A stretch of DNA of 64,000 nt from Plectosphaerella cucumerina (Eukaryota > Ascomycota > Sordariomycetes > Glomerellales > Plectosphaerellaceae): contig JAGPXD010000003.1 of NCBI GenBank assembly GCA_020746995.1, forward strand, positions 1,178,001-1,242,000. Reading direction: 5' to 3'. How positions within the stretch are numbered: position 1 is the stretch's first letter; every line of letters begins with the position of its first letter. The position numbers and the translations under genes were made by a program. Under the pieces are notes generated by a model. The model had not been told where the DNA came from. It was given only the letters and a program-made list of their open reading frames with translations, and made no database searches. Below are positions 43,263 through 55,579 of the stretch, piece by piece.

Positions 43263-44356
43263 ATGACGCAGGCTTCACATCCCACCTTCATCAACCTTCC
43301 GCCCCCGGGCTCCAATCCCGACACTCCTTCTGAGATGCCGTACGTCAAGACAACAACCCCTCCTCTCCTTTATGTCGACTGCAGCTGACTGAGTGCCCCT
43401 CCAGAGGAACCCCCACGAGCACCACGACCTCGCTGTCGACTCTCTCGACCACCGCTATCAAAGATGGTCAGAGGGGCCATCTGCCGCATGGTCAAGCCGG
43501 TCGCGGCCACGCCCACCACGCATCCATGACGAGCCTCGAGGCAGAACGTGCCGACCGCATCTCCCGCCTCGCCGGCCTCGAGCGCGTCTCGACGCTGCGC
43601 GCGCCTTCGGCCACCAACCAGTTCCAGCAGCCCTCCGGCGCCGCCTCCCTCTCTCCTCAGACCACTCCCACGTCGACCGGCGGCTTCCCTCCCAACCACC
43701 ACCTCAATCCCGTCTACTTCGACGCCCACGGCCAGCCCACGGCTGCCACGAAAATGAGCACCGTCGGCACCGCTAGTGCCACCGAGTCGTACACGGGCGA
43801 TGATAACCGCACCGCCCCCGGCGATCGTGACGAGGACATGCAGAGCACCGACACAAATTACAGGGAGGCCGGCTCCGTCACTAGCCTGGGCGCAGACCCC
43901 GAACACATGGACGAGGATATGGCCACCAGGTCTGTCGGCGCCTTTGAGGGCGGCTACGAGGACCGCATGAGCGACGACGGCTCCGCCAGCCTCGTCGGCT
44001 TCGGCGAGGGCGCCAACAGCACCGTCTCAGGACCAATCTACCACCGCCGCCCCATTCCCGGCATCGCCCCTACCGGCCCCGGTGGCCACTGGACCCTCGA
44101 GCGCACCAGCTCGGGCATTAGCGACGGCACCCCCGCATTTCGCACTCGGGACGGGGGCCTGGGAGGGGACACACCCGTCAGCGCGGCAGCCCTGCAAGAG
44201 CGGCGCGAGGCGAGAATGATGGACGGCATTGCTGCCGGAGGTGCGCCTGCAGAAGACGACGTGTTTGTCGACACCACCAACAGGGCACAGGGCCAGCCAG
44301 GCCTGCCGGCCGTCGACAGGGTGATGCGGGACGTGGGAGAGCCGAGGTCTGCGTGA
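43263..44356 (+). CDS. Disordered conserved-type fungal protein (unknown function)
   Basis: Two exons, 43263-43339 and 43405-44356 (342 residues). The start is MTQASHPTFINLPPPGSNPDTPS. The protein is Ser/Thr/Gly/Pro-rich, with Asp/Glu-rich patches (EHMDEDMATRSVGAFEGGYEDRM is typical of its middle part) and a short amphipathic segment, SLEAERADRISRLAGLERV, that could form a helix. No enzymatic or DNA-binding motif is seen. Long disorder with one helix suggests a regulatory or scaffolding protein. The intron (gtacgt...ctccag) keeps frame and removes a stop-containing segment. Confidence 0.75.
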
Positions 44357-44697
44357 TCTCACTAGAGTTATGGCGCGTCATGGCTTGAGGAAAGGGATCG
44401 TGTTTGGGACCACAGAGAATGCCACGGTTTTGGCGCCTGTGTACATTGCCCGTTCTGTTTTATGAACTGGTCGGTTATGGGGGCTGCGTCGGTTCAGGGC
44501 TGGTAGACGGACATACTTTGCGCGTGGATATGAATCAATCGAGAATTGTATTAGGCGTGTAAGTCTACTCGTGTGGGTAGCTGACTTTTGTGAAGTCGTA
44601 GCTTCTATGATGTCTATGTTCTAAGATTAAGGGGCAATGCAGTAAATGGTATCATGATCGTATATTTCCGTCGGCGAATTAGTTGCGCAGTGATCCG
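44357..44697. other. Convergent intergenic, no gene seen
   Basis: These 341 bp separate two convergent genes and are less GC-rich than the flanks. They probably hold both 3' UTRs. Confidence 0.4.
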
Positions 44698-46704
44698 TCA
44701 GAGACCAACCCAGGACCGGACAATGACGACCATTGGCGGGATAGATGTGAAAAGCACCGTGATGGTGCCGAAGAGGCTCATGCTGAGAATCGAGAGGGCA
44801 GCGGCGCGGGGATCTGTCCGCAGGAGCAGCGCCGTAGCGATAGCCGATGAGTTGGCGCCCAGAGTGACGCCGCGGGTTACGTAGTCATCTGCGGGAGGTC
44901 AGCGCGCGCGAAGAGTAGCAAGGTAATGATGAGGGTTTACCTTCAGGGATCTTGAAGAGTCTAAGCATCCTCTCGCCGACGAGAACTCCAAAGATGCCGC
45001 TCATGATAGCCAGGGCGGCAACAAGGTTGGTGTCACCACCGAGATTCTCCGTGGCGGGAGTAGCAAGTGCTAGTGTCAGGCTGCGCGCCGCAAAAGCTAG
45101 GGAGCGTTCGGCGGAGATGCCGAGAGCGAAGCAGATGGGAGGATAGGCGAGGAGGCTTCCGACGGAGAGAGAGATGGAAGGGACGATGATGGCGGCGAAG
45201 TGAGCGCGCAACTCGCGGCGGTGTCGGAACATTGGCAGGGCTAAAGAGACAATAGCTGCGTCGAGGACGGTGGCGAGGACGTCGCCTGCGCCGGGGCCAT
45301 GGCGGGCCGAGGGAGGGCGAGAGTGAAGCGTCGCGGGCCAGAGAGCTTGGTAGTTCGCGCCGGTGCGGTAGGAGCGTAAGGCGGAGGAGAGGGAGTCGCC
45401 GCGGAAGGAGGCGAGGGCCCAGATGGAGAGGATGGCTAGGGCGGCGGTGACGAGGACGGGGTGGGCGTATTGTCGCCAGCGAGGGGGGACGGAGAGAGCG
45501 GCGAGGTAGCAGAGGACTGTGAGGGTGAGGTGAGCGGGCATGGCGTAGCCGGTGGTATAGTAGATGGGTAGACCGATGAGGAGGAAGAGGAGGAGGTAGA
45601 GGATGTGGTTGTGGTGGGTGGTGAGGAGGGCGGCCCAGACGTGGGCTCTTGGGTCCGGGGGAGGGGCTTGCGGAGGCATCGATGATGGGACGAGGGTGGC
45701 CGTGGAGAGGTCGGAGGTTTCGGGACCGGGGACAGAGCGGGAGGGATCACGATGGAGGGAGAAGAGGTGGAAAGCGGTTTGGGAGGCTGGAGGGGGTGCG
45801 ATGGTGTTGAGGGAGACGGAGGAGGGGACTGTTGAGAGTGGGCGAGAGGAGGGGGTTGCTGTGCCAGTCATGATGCCGTCGTCGCTGTTCCTGCGTGAAG
45901 CCGTAATGTTGTCGAGGGCGATGGTCTCCGTTTCGGCGGCGACGGCGGCTGGCTCGGTGAGTTCCTCTGCGCGATCGGTGGCGGCGCGTTTGGAGGTGCC
46001 GAGGACGAGCTGGATGCTGCGGGTCAGGAAGGCAGCGAAGGCCATCATGACGATGAAGCCGATGACTGGGGGGTTAGCAGCTGTTAAACTCAGAGAGAGG
46101 GCGCAACATACGGAAGACGGCGGCGATCTTGGCGACCTCGACGCCGCCGATGGCCGGACTCAGGGGTAGGAGGATGAAAGACGGCGCGAAGAGGATGTTG
46201 ATCCAGCGCAGGGCCCAGCCGGCCTATTCGACAAAGTCAGCAAACCATTGCGTTTATGGAACTTGACACCACTCACAGGGACATCAATAACATTGACGAT
46301 CTGCCTCGTCCTGTGATTCCCTAGCGTCACCTCGGAGAGCAACAGCCCCGCGAAGAGCAAGATCAGACACGCCACGGACGCTGGGAACGGCACGCCTGCT
46401 GAGGCGAGGCCGATGTGCACAGCGAAGCAGAAGGCCAGGATGAGAGAAAGGCCGAAGGGGACTTGGAGCCATGATGTTGGAAGACTTGGAACCGTGGCCG
46501 CGAAGGACTGAAGAACGTTAATATGAGTTCTTCAACATAGTTGTAGAAAGTGCTTACAAGCTTCAATGCACCCGTTGCATCGCGCAAAAAGCGAGAGACC
46601 TGCCCTCTCGGCCCTTGAGCTCCAGGCTTGGAAGCAGCGTTTCGAATCATCATGAAGTTCGTCGTCATAAAACCATACCAGTCTGAAGTCGTGACTGGCT
46701 TCAT
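44698..46704 (-). CDS. LrgA-LrgB-like fusion membrane protein
   Basis: Five minus-strand exons, 46704-46558, 46507-46277, 46223-46112, 46065-44941 and 44888-44698 (601 residues). The N-terminal third is LrgA/CidA-like, with helices LSLILAFCFAVHIGLASAGVP, ACLILLFAGLLLSEVTLGN and INILFAPSFILLPLSPAI. A long hydrophilic Ser/Pro insert follows. The second half is LrgB/CidB-like, with helices up to TPATENLGGDTNLVAALAIMSGIFG and the conserved last part DDYVTRGVTLGANSSAIATALLL. Bacterial LrgAB/CidAB are holin-like or metabolite exporters. The plant fusion PLGG1 carries glycolate and glycerate. The fungal protein is therefore a likely organic-acid transporter; its membrane is unknown. All junctions hold frame. 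Confidence 0.85.
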
Positions 46705-47534
46705 CGAATACCTTCAGCGACTTCGGAGGCGGCGCCGCTCGCATTATCTACTACCGAGTCACACGCCCCCCTCGGCTCGACTACCGAGATCTTCGGAGCG
46801 GAGCCGACAGGGGGGCGGTGCCAAGCTACCGGATATGCCCGGGGAATAACGTCCTCACGCCACCAAGACGTCCCCGTACCTAGATCTGGCACGACGCGGA
46901 TGTCGTCGGACCCGGCGCGTCGGTGTGTATTGCCAAGCGATTGTGGCTGTTCCCCTGGATCTCGACTTTTCGAAGCAGGGATGCATCGTCCGACTTGGGG
47001 AAGAGTTTGTCATCTGTCGGGCGGGATGGCCCCGGTTCCGTTGAGATGGGACGGCTATCCAGACTTCCGGATGATGCGATGGCAAAGGGAAAGATGATGC
47101 AAATATGAGTGCTGCTGCTCTGTTGGGGTTGGGTGCCTTCTCAGTCTCTGTTCACCGGTTGACGACGGTCATCACCACGATTCCTCACGGCTTCATCCGT
47201 GATATGCAATCCATGCTATTCCACTCGTCGAATATTCTCTCTATCGACGTCCTGCTATCATCTTCCGAGGCATGTCTTCTCCTCCTCATCCTCAGCCGTA
47301 TCAGCAACCGCCTCTCGTGTCTGCCATCCAAAGATGCAGCAGACGGGTATATACCATCATCGGCCCCTCAAACAGAAAGCCATTCCCAAAAAAACGCTAG
47401 TCCATGATGCCGTGGGAGAAGAAAAGGAAATCAAAACCCGCAAAATATCCGCATCCTGTTGCAGATGTCGTGTCCAGTTTGGGCCTCCAAGAGACCTTGT
47501 CCAACTGCAAACTTTCCCCTTCAGCCCCTGTCGA
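46705..47534. other. Intergenic, no gene seen
   Basis: These 830 bp hold the promoter side of the LrgAB-like gene and the 3' flank of the 2EXR gene. No supported frame is present. Confidence 0.4.
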
Positions 47535-48610
47535 TCAAGGCCTTTCGGCCACGTCCTTGAAGTAGGACGCGACCAGCAGATGGAACTTGATCGCTTTCCT
47601 CTCATCCAGGGGGCGCTCGGACCACATGTGGCCGATCTTCGCCTTGGTCTTGTCCATGGCTGTGAAGATAGAGAGCATCGACTTGTTGAGGACGGTCTTG
47701 GCGAGCGACTTATCGACCTCGACCCAGATCCTGTCCGTGTCCTCGAAGCGGGCAAGGTCGAGACGCGTCTTCTGAGTTGCTGGTAGGAAACGGTCAGCAA
47801 CTGCATACGGGCTTGGTAGAACAGAACGTACCGATGAGGCTGTTCATCTTGGCAATCATGGCAGACTTCTTTCGGAACGTCGTGTCCGAGAGCTTGATGA
47901 GCGCGTGGATGTAGACATGCTTGACGCTGCGGCAGTGATCGACGAAGTGAGCCAGTTCGCCGGGACACAACTTGACGTTTCCGCCCCAGTGATGGACCTC
48001 GTTGGTGCACCAGAGGCCGTTGTTCTTGAAGCGGTCCCAGAGGATGCCGACGTGCTCGATGCCGGGGCTCATGTACCGGTGGGTGTGCTGCTTGTCCATG
48101 CCCCAGTACCAGCTGTAGTTCTTGTAGTAGGTGCCCTTGAACACGTACAGGACGATGTCCTTGTTGGGACGCACCGACGTGAGGGGGTTGGCGTGGCACT
48201 CCTTGGCGGTGCCGAATATCTTTTCGGTCGCCCGCTTGGCGTAGAGAAACTCTGCGGCCATCTTTTGCGCCCAGTGCCAGCGGTTGAACTTGTTTGTCTC
48301 GGGCTTGCTGATGTGGGTTTCGCGGTCGGGTATGGGCTGGCCGTGGTTGATCTTGAGGTTGACACCGACGCTGACGATGCTGGGGGAAGATCCATGGCAA
48401 TCTCCCAGATCATGAGATGGAGCTCAGGGGGGAGGTCGGCGAAGCCGGTGGCCTTCTTGAGGGGCTTGACCAGGATGTCGTCCGAGACATGCTCGAGCTT
48501 GACCTGCTTGGTAGCCTGCTCGGCCTCGGAACACGAAGGGGAGTGAATGTCCTGCGAAGAAACGTCAGCCACCACAATTCCACCAACCCCAGCCCCTGAC
48601 TCACCTCCAT
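47535..48610 (-). CDS. 2EXR-domain protein with apparent frameshift
   Basis: Minus-strand exons 48610-48605 (only ATG GAG), 48551 to about 47830, and 47779-47535, with standard introns between (gtgagt...cgcag; gtacgt...accag). The 2EXR signature is clear: FADLPPELHLMIWEIAMDLP, then IVSVGVNLKINHGQ and WHWAQKMAAEFLYAKRATEK. The two parts lie in different frames and meet at a run of five C (G on the plus strand, 48382-48386). A two-base insertion or one-base loss there explains it. No GT-AG intron can bridge the gap. Downstream, VLYVFKGTYYKNYSWYWGMD to the end VASYFKDVAERP is uninterrupted, so decay must be very recent or the base run is a sequencing error. The function of 2EXR proteins is unknown. 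Confidence 0.7.
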
Positions 48611-51278
48611 ATCGGCGAAGAGAGTAGATGGATGAGAGTCGAAGTGCAGTTGAGAAGTGGTAGTGAAGAATGAATCCGTCGAGTTTGCACTCCAAAAGAA
48701 TTGAGGTGAGAGGTTGAGAGAGAAAAGAAACCAGTCAGGAAAAAATCCAAAAAGCGATTTCAACCTCAATTGAACGCAGCCAGGTGAATTAAAGTGAATG
48801 CCTTTTTTCTCGGGGGGCAACTTCCGCCTTGCGTGGGAAGGCAGGGAAAACCGCCCTCGAGTTTGCAGGCGCGATTCTTGGCAGCAAGCGGGCAGGAGCT
48901 GGGCTTAATCAGGCACAAGGATTCACAATCACTCCAGAAGGAGGCCAATTTCTCACAATCTTGCAGGAAGAAGGAGCGGATGTGGGAAGGGTTGATGCCT
49001 GGTCTTTTTGTTCATTTTGTGAAGACTGTTGGCGTTTTTCCTGGAGGCTGCCACCACGGTGGCTTGCCGCCCTCTCGCCAGGGGCGTATTCTGCGGCATA
49101 AGCGAGCTGCTAGGGCGATGAAGCTAATGAGGAGGATTTGATTTTTGAGCCTCTTAAAAAAAAGAGTTATCGTGAGATCTTGACGTTTTGTTGAATCACT
49201 CCTTGTGTCATGACGATGCTTCTCGTGCCGGTCGAGACAGCCCGACCAGGCTGGATTTGATGACTTGCATTCTCGAGAAGGTGGATGCCTGAAAAATGAG
49301 TGAACGGAATTCTGAACAAAGAGGAGGGAAGCGCCTGCAGAAACAAGTCGTTTAGTTTCGTTGCCTGAGGAAGTTGCAGGTTGTTTGTTCCTGAGGTTCA
49401 AGAATTCAGGTCGAACTTGAAGCGATGGAAGGTAAGGTCGATTCAGGGGCTCGGGACCCACACCTGTCACTGTGGGCGGCCCACTACTACGGGCTGCTTA
49501 CATCATCACAGATGCCTTTATCAACCGCGATCGAATTTTCTCCCACCTCCCAACCACCATCACCCTCCGTCGAGCATCTGACACGATCATCTCAACAGCC
49601 TCAACAGCTCCTGGCGCCACGAGCATCAAGCTGCATATTCTGCACCTCCAGCTCCATGTGCCTGGCTTCGTGGCCGATTCGCTCTCTCCGTTCCCCGCCG
49701 ACATGACCTGTCGCACCCTCGTGACATGTACCCCCGGACAAGAATTGGGCTTTTGACTTTACTCTCCCGCGTCAATTGGCTCTCATGAGATCCGCAGATT
49801 AAAGTCTGTGATTCATCACCACCATTTTCTTTAGAGCCGCCGTCAGACGCGCGACGCGGCGGCTCCTATACCAATGGCAAACATCACATGTTGCCGCTCA
49901 TGTCGAGCTCGTGTCTTGAGAGGGATTTGATTGTATTGAAATCTATGTTTACTCAGAGCGCCCGGCCGCCTACAGGTCAGCGAACGCGCCGCCGCAAAAG
50001 GCAGCAGCACGTGTCGCCCGACGAGCTCCTAGGCCGCCACGCCTCTCCAGCGATCCCCCTCAAATTGTATTTTTTGTTGTTTTCTTGGTTGTTTGTGTGG
50101 TGTTTGTGAGTGTGAGTGTGTGAATGTCATGTCGGGAGACGTCTGGGTATCATCTATGCAAGTCGAAACCATTTGCTCCCGTCGAGCCATCCGCTTGCGT
50201 GTTGCTGTCGGCCTGGGTGCGCGGCGGGTCGACCGTCCGTGACGCCGCCGCGGCCGATGAATGAGAGGAGAGAGTCGAACGAATACCAGAAGCGGCCCGC
50301 AGAGAATGGCGCGCTGGTTCGCAAGCGCGTTTTGAAATGAACGCAAGCCAAACGCCGCCGCTGGTGTCGTTGCAGCGCAAAATCGTCAATGGTGTGCGCC
50401 TCGGGAGGCACCGCAGGCCATCCGGGCCAGGGACGCCCAGGGTCGTCCAGCGTGCCTCCGGTTTGCCGTCCTTCCCCATTAGTACTCCAACGATGAGGTG
50501 TCAATCCGCCAGCGGCATCATAACCGCTCCTCGCCTCCCCTCGCCAACCCCCTCCCGCTGCTTCGGGCGCTGGGGTGTTGTGTGTGTGTGTGTGATCGAG
50601 CCCTGAAAGCCAGGTCCGGGCCCTCTCGATGAACTCGCAACGCGAGCAAAGCAAAACTTCCGTCCTTGAAACGCCGCTCCCCGCTGATCCCCTTCAGCTG
50701 TGCCCACGCAAACGCCGGTCCGGAAACCCCCATGATGCGAGGCGCAAGATCCATCGGGTCCATCATGCGCCCCCGGCATCCACATCGACGCCATGTCCAT
50801 GTATGCAGGCCAGTCGAGAGTGCAATACTCCCGCCGACTGCATGCTGTCCCTTCGCCCCCCCTCATGCGGAATATCCGTCGTATATACACAATGCTAGAC
50901 GCCGCCGGCCAGGCCGACCGCGTCATGATTGCCATTTCGTCGTCCGCTCGTCAAGTTCGTTGATCTTGGACCGACCATCGTCTCAGCAGTGCCCATGGCA
51001 CAGATCGACACGAGTCCTTCCAGGTGTGTGGTGGTGGAGTGTGGGCGCTCGATAGATGACTCGTCGAGCCCCGTGAGTGCCAGGTCTCCCGGGAAGTGAA
51101 GACGTAGCTGGATGCGAACCGTGGTGGTCCGATCCCGAGTGGCCTGGTGTGGCGGCCAGGGAGGAAAGAGAGATGAGAAAAAACACAAAAGCAGGTGTAA
51201 TATGTACAATCCAACACCAGATGGACGCAGCCTCGTCAGGCTGCCGCCCCGCAGCACCGCATCTCGTGCGAGCGCGGA
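48611..51278. other. Long intergenic stretch, no gene supported
   Basis: These 2.7 kb are flanked by the 5' end of the 2EXR gene and the 3' end of DHH1. TG-rich microsatellites lie at about 50090-50125 and 50576-50595. The open frames (up to 166 codons) are Arg/Pro/Gly-rich without domains. The part next to DHH1 may be its 3' UTR. Confidence 0.35.
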
Positions 51279-53023
51279 TTAGGCCTGTTGGGGTTGCTGG
51301 CCCTGGCCGCCAGTGCGGGGACCACGGTAGCCGCCTCCATTGCCACCTCCGTTGCCGCCGCCACCGCCGCCGCCACCACGGCCGCGGCCTTGGAAGTTGC
51401 CTCGGCCACGGTTGCGGCCACGGTTGTTCTGGAAGCCGTTCTGCTGGTTGTTGGCGTTTTGTTGCCAGTTTCCGGGAACCGGGCCCTTGAAGCCCAGGGG
51501 TGGCTGAGGCTGCTGCTGCTGTTGCCCCTGCTGCTGCTGTTGACCGCTGACGGGGGGCGGCTGCGGCTGCTGCTGCTGTTGTTGCTGCTGACCAGGCTTG
51601 AAGGTGTTGATGGGCCGCGGGATCGACTCGGGGTTCTCATAGACGTAAAGAGACTTGTCGATGCTTGAGGGGATGGGCTGGATTTCAGTACCGAGGTCCT
51701 TCTCAATGTTGTACAGGTTGAAGCGGTCGTCCCAGTTGATCAGGTTGATAGCGAGACCAAGGTGGCCGTAACGACCGGAACGACCGATGCGGTGCAGGTA
51801 CGTCTCGGCATTCTTGGGGAAGTCAAAGTTGATGACAACGTTGACGGCCTGGATGTCGATACCACGGGTCAGGAGATCGGAGCACACGAGGTTGCGGCAC
51901 ACGCCGTTGCGGAAGTCGTGGAAGACGCGGTTTCGGGCCTGCTGGGCCATCTTGGCGTGACTGTAGAAGCACGAGTAGCCAAGCTCCGTGATCTTCTTGG
52001 CGAGCAGCTCGACACGGTTGGTCGAGTTGCAGAAGATGATGGACTGGTTGATCTGCAGCTTGGAGAAGAGGGTGTTGAGGCAGTGCACCTTCTGCTTCTC
52101 CTCGACGAAGGCGTAGTACTGGGTGATACCGCGCAGGGTGAGCTCGTCCATGAGGTTGATCTCATGAGGGTTGTCCATGTTCTTGTCGGAGAAGTCCTTG
52201 ACGGAGATGGGGAAGGTGGCGGAGAAGAGCATGACCTGGCGATCCTTGGGGTGGAACTGCAGGAGCTGCTCGATGACGGGAGTGAACTCGACGGACAGGA
52301 GCTTGTCGGCCTCGTCCATGATGAACATGGGGCACTCGCTGAGGTCGGCCACCTGCTTGCTGGCGAGATCGAGAATTCTGCCCGGGGTTCCGACCACAAT
52401 ATGGACGGGGTCCTGGAGACGCATGATGTCGTCGCGGAGGCCGGTTCCGCCCGTGGTGACCATGACATTGACGCCGAGGTGCTTTCCGAGCGTCTTGCAC
52501 ACCTGGGAGGTCTGCATGGCGAGCTCGCGGGTGGGGACGAGGATGAGACATTGGATCTTGGAGACCTTGGGGTTGATCTTCTCGAGGGCGGGGATGACGA
52601 AGGCGGCGGTCTTGCCAGTACCGTTCTTGGCGCGGGCCAGGATGTCGCGTCCGGTGAGCGCCACTGGGACGGCCTCTTCTTGGATGGGTGACGGCTTCTC
52701 GAAGCCGGCCTCGAAGATACCCATCAACAGATCCCGCTTGAGCTGGAAGCTCTCGAATTCAAGGCCCTTCGTGTTTGTGACATCCTGCGAGAGACACTGG
52801 TCAGCATAATGTCCAGACGGCGGGAAGGATAGAGGGGCTGCTCGTCGCGTCGTACTTCAGTCTGATGCCTGTTGTCCTTGGCTGGCAGCTTCAAGCTCTT
52901 CTTCCAGTCGTCGTTTGATGCGCCGTCGCTGCGTTGTTAGCTTCGAGGCAGAACGCGAGCCACGACGTGTGCATCCTACCTCAGGTTCGTCGCCTGGAAC
53001 TGGTCTGCGAGTGCGTCCGCCAT
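51279..53023 (-). CDS. DHH1: DEAD-box RNA helicase Dhh1 (DDX6 family)
   Basis: Three minus-strand exons, 53023-52980, 52928-52856 and 52784-51279 (540 residues). The product starts MADALADQFQATNL, with KNDWKKS-like sequence (NDDWKKSLKLPAKDNR) in exon 2. Helicase motifs follow in order: Q motif GFEKPSPIQ, I AKNGTGKT, Ia PTRELAMQ, Ib TPGRIL, II DEAD, III SAT, and later the VI-type HRIGRSGRYG. The family-typical GLAINLINWDDRFNLYNIEKDLGTEI comes next. The C-terminus is Gln/Pro-rich then RGG/Gly-rich and disordered. Dhh1 promotes mRNA decapping and translational repression in P-bodies. The CAG/CTG-rich Gln tract lies at about 51500-51595. Confidence 0.97.
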
Positions 53024-54146
53024 CGTAGGTGTGAGCTTCGTGTTGTCGCTCAAGGCAGTCGGAGGGTTGTGATTTGTGTCGCGGCAGGTACGCGAAGAGG
53101 CAGGGGTCTGACGTTTGCCTTGGGAAGGCAGGAATGCGGAAGGTTGTGGTCTGGAGGCCAGCGGCGGGGGTGGAGGTCCTCGGGCTCTGTCGAGGGGCAA
53201 GGGAGTTGATTCTTGCCGGGGTGGAATCTCCCGTACGGCGTGATAAGATGCAGATGAAAAGATGTATTTCGCGCTCGGTGAGGCGTCGACGACTGCGTGA
53301 TGGTCGGGAAGTAGGGAGGAGCGTGGGGTGTGCGATGCCAACGTCGTTGCGTGGGTCGCTGAGGGCGGTGGGAAAGTGGGAGGGGCGGAGTGTACGATGC
53401 TACCGCAGACGATCGTGGTTGAGCTTGCAGTGGTCTGTGAGGCTGCGAGAAGCCGAGTAGTTTGGGAGAGTTCGTCGAGGCGAGGATGGGTGGGATGGAG
53501 GAGATGGAGTGGAGGGAAGTAGAGGAATATGGTTCTCGGCCCTGTGGTTTTCGCTGTCGAGGTCGGGGCACGGGCCCACCAACGTTCCAGGAGCGGCGGC
53601 TACTACGCGCGTCACGTGTCTCAATGGACCCCCCTCGCTTTGTCTCTCGCTTCTCCCTCAATCAGGTAGGCAGGCGCTCAAAGACAATGAGGTTTCTCGA
53701 GGGCCTCGAGCTGCAGATGCGAGGGGTAAATCAGAGGCATTGAGAGGGAAGGTACCTTAAAAAGATGCATTTACTCCATCGAGTCAACCCAGACCACCAC
53801 AATCCAGAGCTTCAATTCACATCCCATCCTACGGTGCATCCGGTGAGCCTCCCGACCCACTTCTCGTGGCTTCGCACGTGGATTGCCTTGTCTTAATTGG
53901 ACCCTTACCGAGAACCCCACAGTCGGCTCAAAAGTCGATAGCGCCACCTTGCGGCCAATCGGCTGGTCTGGGCGCCCAATGCGGGGACGACTCACAGAGC
54001 TCGCTGCGTCCTTCGAAGTCGTCACCACCTCGTCCGAGGGTCGCACGACTACCATCCACCTACTGCTCGACCTCTCCCACGGAGCGCCAACCGGGCCACG
54101 ATGCTCGATACAACCCTCGATCCATGGTGAAAGGACACCCCGAACC
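53024..54146. other. Divergent promoter region between DHH1 and the J-protein gene
   Basis: No gene is supported in these 1.1 kb. The J-protein open frame extends upstream to 53883, but that part looks like leader sequence. No TATA box is clear. Confidence 0.4.
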
Positions 54147-55046
54147 ATGATGACCTTGAAACCTACCTGCCGGCTGGTCGCCTCGACTGGCCCAGCTCTA
54201 TCGACCCGCACCTCAAGAGTTGCCTCGTGCAGATGCCAAGGCCTCGCCGACTTGCGGCAGTCACAATCTGTGTACGCCTTTCGACGGAGGAGTTATGCGA
54301 CTGTTAGGGACGCTCAGGACTCAGGGAAGCCTCAGACAAATCCCGAAAAAACGTCCTGGCCCTCCCACGACAAGCCGACCCCCTACGATATCTTCGGTAT
54401 CAATCCGAATGCCAAGTACACGAAGGCAACCTTCTACCACCTCGTCAAACTATACCATCCCGACCGGCACCATCACCATGGAACACCCTCCGCGGCTCAT
54501 GTGGGTGCTATTTCAGCTGCCACGAGACTGGAGCGGTACCGCCTCGTCGTCCTAGCCAATGACATCCTAAGCGACCCTCAGAAGCGAAAGGCCTACGACG
54601 CATACGGGGCGGGCTGGGTCAGCTCCAATCACAGCGTTCATGATCTGTACCGCCAGGCAGATCGTTCGTGGCGCCATAAACCAGGAAACGCGGCTGGCAA
54701 CGCGACCTGGGAGGACTGGGAGCGCTGGCACGAGGCCCGGGACGGCAAGGAACACCAAGAACCCGTCTTCATGTCCAACACGTACTTCCTGGCCTTTGTG
54801 CTGGCCACCATTGCCATTGGAAGCGCGATGCAAGCCAACAGGGCCGCCACCAGCGCGACCCACGTCCTCGACCAGCGGACCGCCCACGAGATAGCCCTCG
54901 CTGACGCCCTGCGGCGCCGAGACCAGGCTGCGGCAGGCAAGGGTCGGCACGACAGGATCGAGCAGTTCATACGAGAGCGAGAGAACCTGAGATATGAGTT
55001 TGTGCCGAACAGACATGAGCATGTACAGAAGAGCAGTCCAAAATGA
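54147..55046 (+). CDS. Mitochondrial-type J-domain (DnaJ) protein with membrane anchor
   Basis: A single exon of 299 residues from MMTLKPTCRLVAS. The frame is open upstream to 53883, but the chosen start gives an Arg/Ser-rich presequence (FRRRSYATVRD) typical of mitochondrial import. The J domain spans about residues 77-155: TPYDIFGINPNAKYTKATF, the HPD tripeptide in LYHPDRHH, and ANDILSDPQKRKAYDAYG. A single hydrophobic segment, FLAFVLATIAIGSAMQA, lies near residue 215, followed by a charged helical tail. J-proteins stimulate Hsp70 ATPase. A membrane-anchored form in the mitochondrial inner membrane is the likely setting. The client is unknown. Confidence 0.85.
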   Translation: MMTLKPTCRLVASTGPALSTRTSRVASCRCQGLADLRQSQSVYAFRRRSYATVRDAQDSGKPQTNPEKTSWPSHDKPTPYDIFGINPNAKYTKATFYHLVKLYHPDRHHHHGTPSAAHVGAISAATRLERYRLVVLANDILSDPQKRKAYDAYGAGWVSSNHSVHDLYRQADRSWRHKPGNAAGNATWEDWERWHEARDGKEHQEPVFMSNTYFLAFVLATIAIGSAMQANRAATSATHVLDQRTAHEIALADALRRRDQAAAGKGRHDRIEQFIRERENLRYEFVPNRHEHVQKSSPK

Positions 55047-55579
55047 AGGATTCGTCACTGTTGCAATGTTCCCAAGTGAGAAGGCATATCAGTAGTGTCT
55101 TGTGTCCGTCCGAAGTTCTGGCATCGATGTTCCCTTACGCTACTCCTAGTCCCACTTCTTCGCCTCGTTTCTTCCGGTCACAGCTCGTGGTTGCCTGTAA
55201 CTGGAGGAGTTCCCAGGCGACACTTTGCGGCCTAGACGTCACGTGGGTACTCGAGCCATCAAATTCACTTGCTGGGCCACGTGCACTGTCATAACAAACC
55301 CGGCCTTGGAAGGAGGCCCAGGTTTGTTTTCTTCACCCTCACTAGCGTATGGTGGGCGACGAGGACCTCCTTTCACACACGCCAACTGTCCCCGTGCACC
55401 CTTTTCACTGGGCTTTCTACCCAACTCACCGTGCACCACTTTCAACTCATCCTGCGATATCTTGATATTCAGAAGCTCAACACTCCCCAGTGGCCTTTTA
55501 GGCCTCTGTGGACAACTTTCACCATTTCCCGATTTCGACCGGGCTCCCCAAATCACCACACCACGCTGCCCCTGAGACG
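55047..55579. other. Intergenic, no gene seen
   Basis: These 533 bp precede the coiled-coil protein ATG. The frame of that gene is open back to an ATG at 55508. The rest shows no coding signal. Confidence 0.4.

Noticed and set aside
51500..51600. CTG/CAG repeat as an independent microsatellite feature
   Set aside because: It is coding sequence for the Gln-rich tail of Dhh1 and varies normally between species.
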